NCBI GenBank assembly: GCA_903837255.1
Contig: CAILTZ010000531.1
Location: 1-7,001 of the forward strand
Source: an uncultured Pirellula sp.
GTDB taxonomy: Bacteria; Planctomycetota; Planctomycetia; Pirellulales; Pirellulaceae
Direction of reading: 5' to 3'
Length of the DNA stretch: 7,001 nucleotides
The notes beneath the pieces were generated by a model. The model did no database searches and was not told the origin of the DNA. It saw only the letters and a list, made by a program, of their open reading frames with translations. Shown here piece after piece: positions 6,271 through 7,001 of this stretch. The position numbers and the translations under genes were made by a program. The first letter of the stretch is position 1. Each line of letters starts with the position of its first letter.

Positions 6271-7001
6271 CTAGCCTACCTTGGGCTGCGTGGAAACCTC
6301 GGAAGCCGTGTGCATCGAATCGACAGGGATGAACGTGGCATTGTTGGGAAGCCCTTGCTTGGCCGGCTCGGGTAGCGTGCCCTGGAGCACCCGCATATCG
6401 ACCCCATGTCCAGCGAGCTTGCCCGCACATCCAACGCTCATGCGACAATGGACCAAACAAAATTCGTCTTGATAGTGCTTGGAAAGAACCTCGGCATGTG
6501 TAGCCAACCAAGAGATCGTTTTGCCGTCGCTGACCGGCAATCGAAGTTCCAATTCGACAAAGCTTGCTGTCAGCGAATCGCTCACCAACATGGCCAAACG
6601 CTGCATCCCTAGACCGCTTCGTGCAGATATCGCAATCGCATTGGGATAGCGCTCCTGGACAAGCGTAATTCGCTCGTCAGCACCCTCGCGGTCGCACTTG
6701 TTGAGCACCAACAAAGTATCCTTTTCCTCAATCCCGAGATCCTTAAGGACCTTGTAAACCGCGGATATTTGCTGAAAAACCGACGGGTTGCTCGCGTCGG
6801 CCACATGCATCAGCAAGTCCGCCTGCCTGGCCTCCTCGAGCGTCGCCCGGAAACTTGCGATCAGACGGTGTGGCAAATCGCGAATGAACCCCACCGTGTC
6901 ACTGAGCAATACCGGCCCCCATCCCGGGAGCATCCACCGCCGAGTCCTGGTATCGAGCGTCGCAAAGAGCTTGTCAGCCGCCTCGACTCCGGCTCCGGTA
7001 A
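6271..7001 (-). CDS. hflX: GTPase HflX, C-terminal part (5' end outside the window)
   Basis: HflX is a ribosome-binding GTPase that in other bacteria splits or rescues stalled 70S ribosomes under stress. About 242 C-terminal codons are visible. From the right edge the frame reads TGAGV, then the switch I stretch LFATLD (6969-6952), G3 DTVG (6900-6889) within LLSDTVGFIRDLPH, the family signature FRATLEEARQADLL, G4 NKCD (6702-6691) and G5 SARSG (6627-6613). The P-loop and the N-terminal HflX domain lie beyond the window. The ATG at 6933 is internal, because conserved HflX residues are encoded upstream of it in the same frame. After G5 about 115 residues remain, some 30 more than my recollection of E. 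coli HflX, ending in a polar, Pro/Ser/Thr-containing tail. TAG at 6273-6271 is followed 24 bases later by the reductase start. Confidence 0.95.
   Translation of the reverse strand, partial: TGAGVEAADKLFATLDTRTRRWMLPGWGPVLLSDTVGFIRDLPHRLIASFRATLEEARQADLLMHVADASNPSVFQQISAVYKVLKDLGIEEKDTLLVLNKCDREGADERITLVQERYPNAIAISARSGLGMQRLAMLVSDSLTASFVELELRLPVSDGKTISWLATHAEVLSKHYQDEFCLVHCRMSVGCAGKLAGHGVDMRVLQGTLPEPAKQGLPNNATFIPVDSMHTASEVSTQPKVG

Noticed and set aside
6086..6511. 141-residue open frame on the minus strand spanning the hflX/reductase junction
   Set aside because: It overlaps conserved parts of both HflX and the reductase in another frame and is Arg/Gly/Trp/His-rich, as expected of a shadow.
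6931..6933. ATG at 6933 (minus) as the start of hflX
   Set aside because: Conserved HflX sequence (TGAGV, LFATLD) continues upstream in the same frame to the window edge, and the P-loop must lie further upstream.
1..7001. CRISPR arrays, insertion sequences, phage genes, toxin-antitoxin or defence modules
   Set aside because: No repeat-spacer pattern, transposase motif, terminal inverted repeats, target duplications or known defence domains were seen on either strand.

Overview
This window reads as ordinary chromosomal DNA, most likely from a planctomycete of the Pirellulales type. The support is indirect. One protein starts with the CxCG...CPxCG zinc-ribbon style that is very common in planctomycete membrane proteins. 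There are also large proteins with no recognisable domains, moderate GC content, and frequent CGATCG and GAATCG words. No phage, transposon, CRISPR, tRNA or rRNA signal was found.

Layout from left to right. Positions 3-2411 (+) hold the 3' part of a large, acidic-linker, unrecognised protein that enters from beyond the left edge. It converges on a 492-residue membrane protein at 2408-3886 (-), and the two stop codons share the four bases TTAA. That second protein has a zinc ribbon, one membrane helix, a large probably extracytoplasmic part and a TPR-like tail. A non-coding gap of 378 bases (3887-4264) separates it from a divergently transcribed, polytopic family-2 glycosyltransferase at 4265-5422 (+), which resembles the CrtQ/HpnB kind. 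This gap is the only sizeable non-coding stretch. It carries a possible extended -10 element, a GC-rich inverted repeat and a striking cluster of GANTC words with nested inverted repeats just before the glycosyltransferase.

The glycosyltransferase converges, 11 bases apart, on a short-chain dehydrogenase/reductase at 5434-6246 (-). That gene lies 24 bases downstream of hflX (6271-7001, -), which runs off the right edge. The hflX and reductase genes therefore look like one transcription unit.

The genes do not form an obvious shared pathway. The glycosyltransferase probably modifies a lipid or terpenoid at the membrane, HflX is a ribosome-associated GTPase, and the reductase has an intact Tyr/Lys pair but Asp where the classical catalytic Asn is expected. 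I see no convincing new system. The best leads are the GANTC-dense leader of the glycosyltransferase, the Asn-to-Asp change in the reductase, and the two large orphan proteins.
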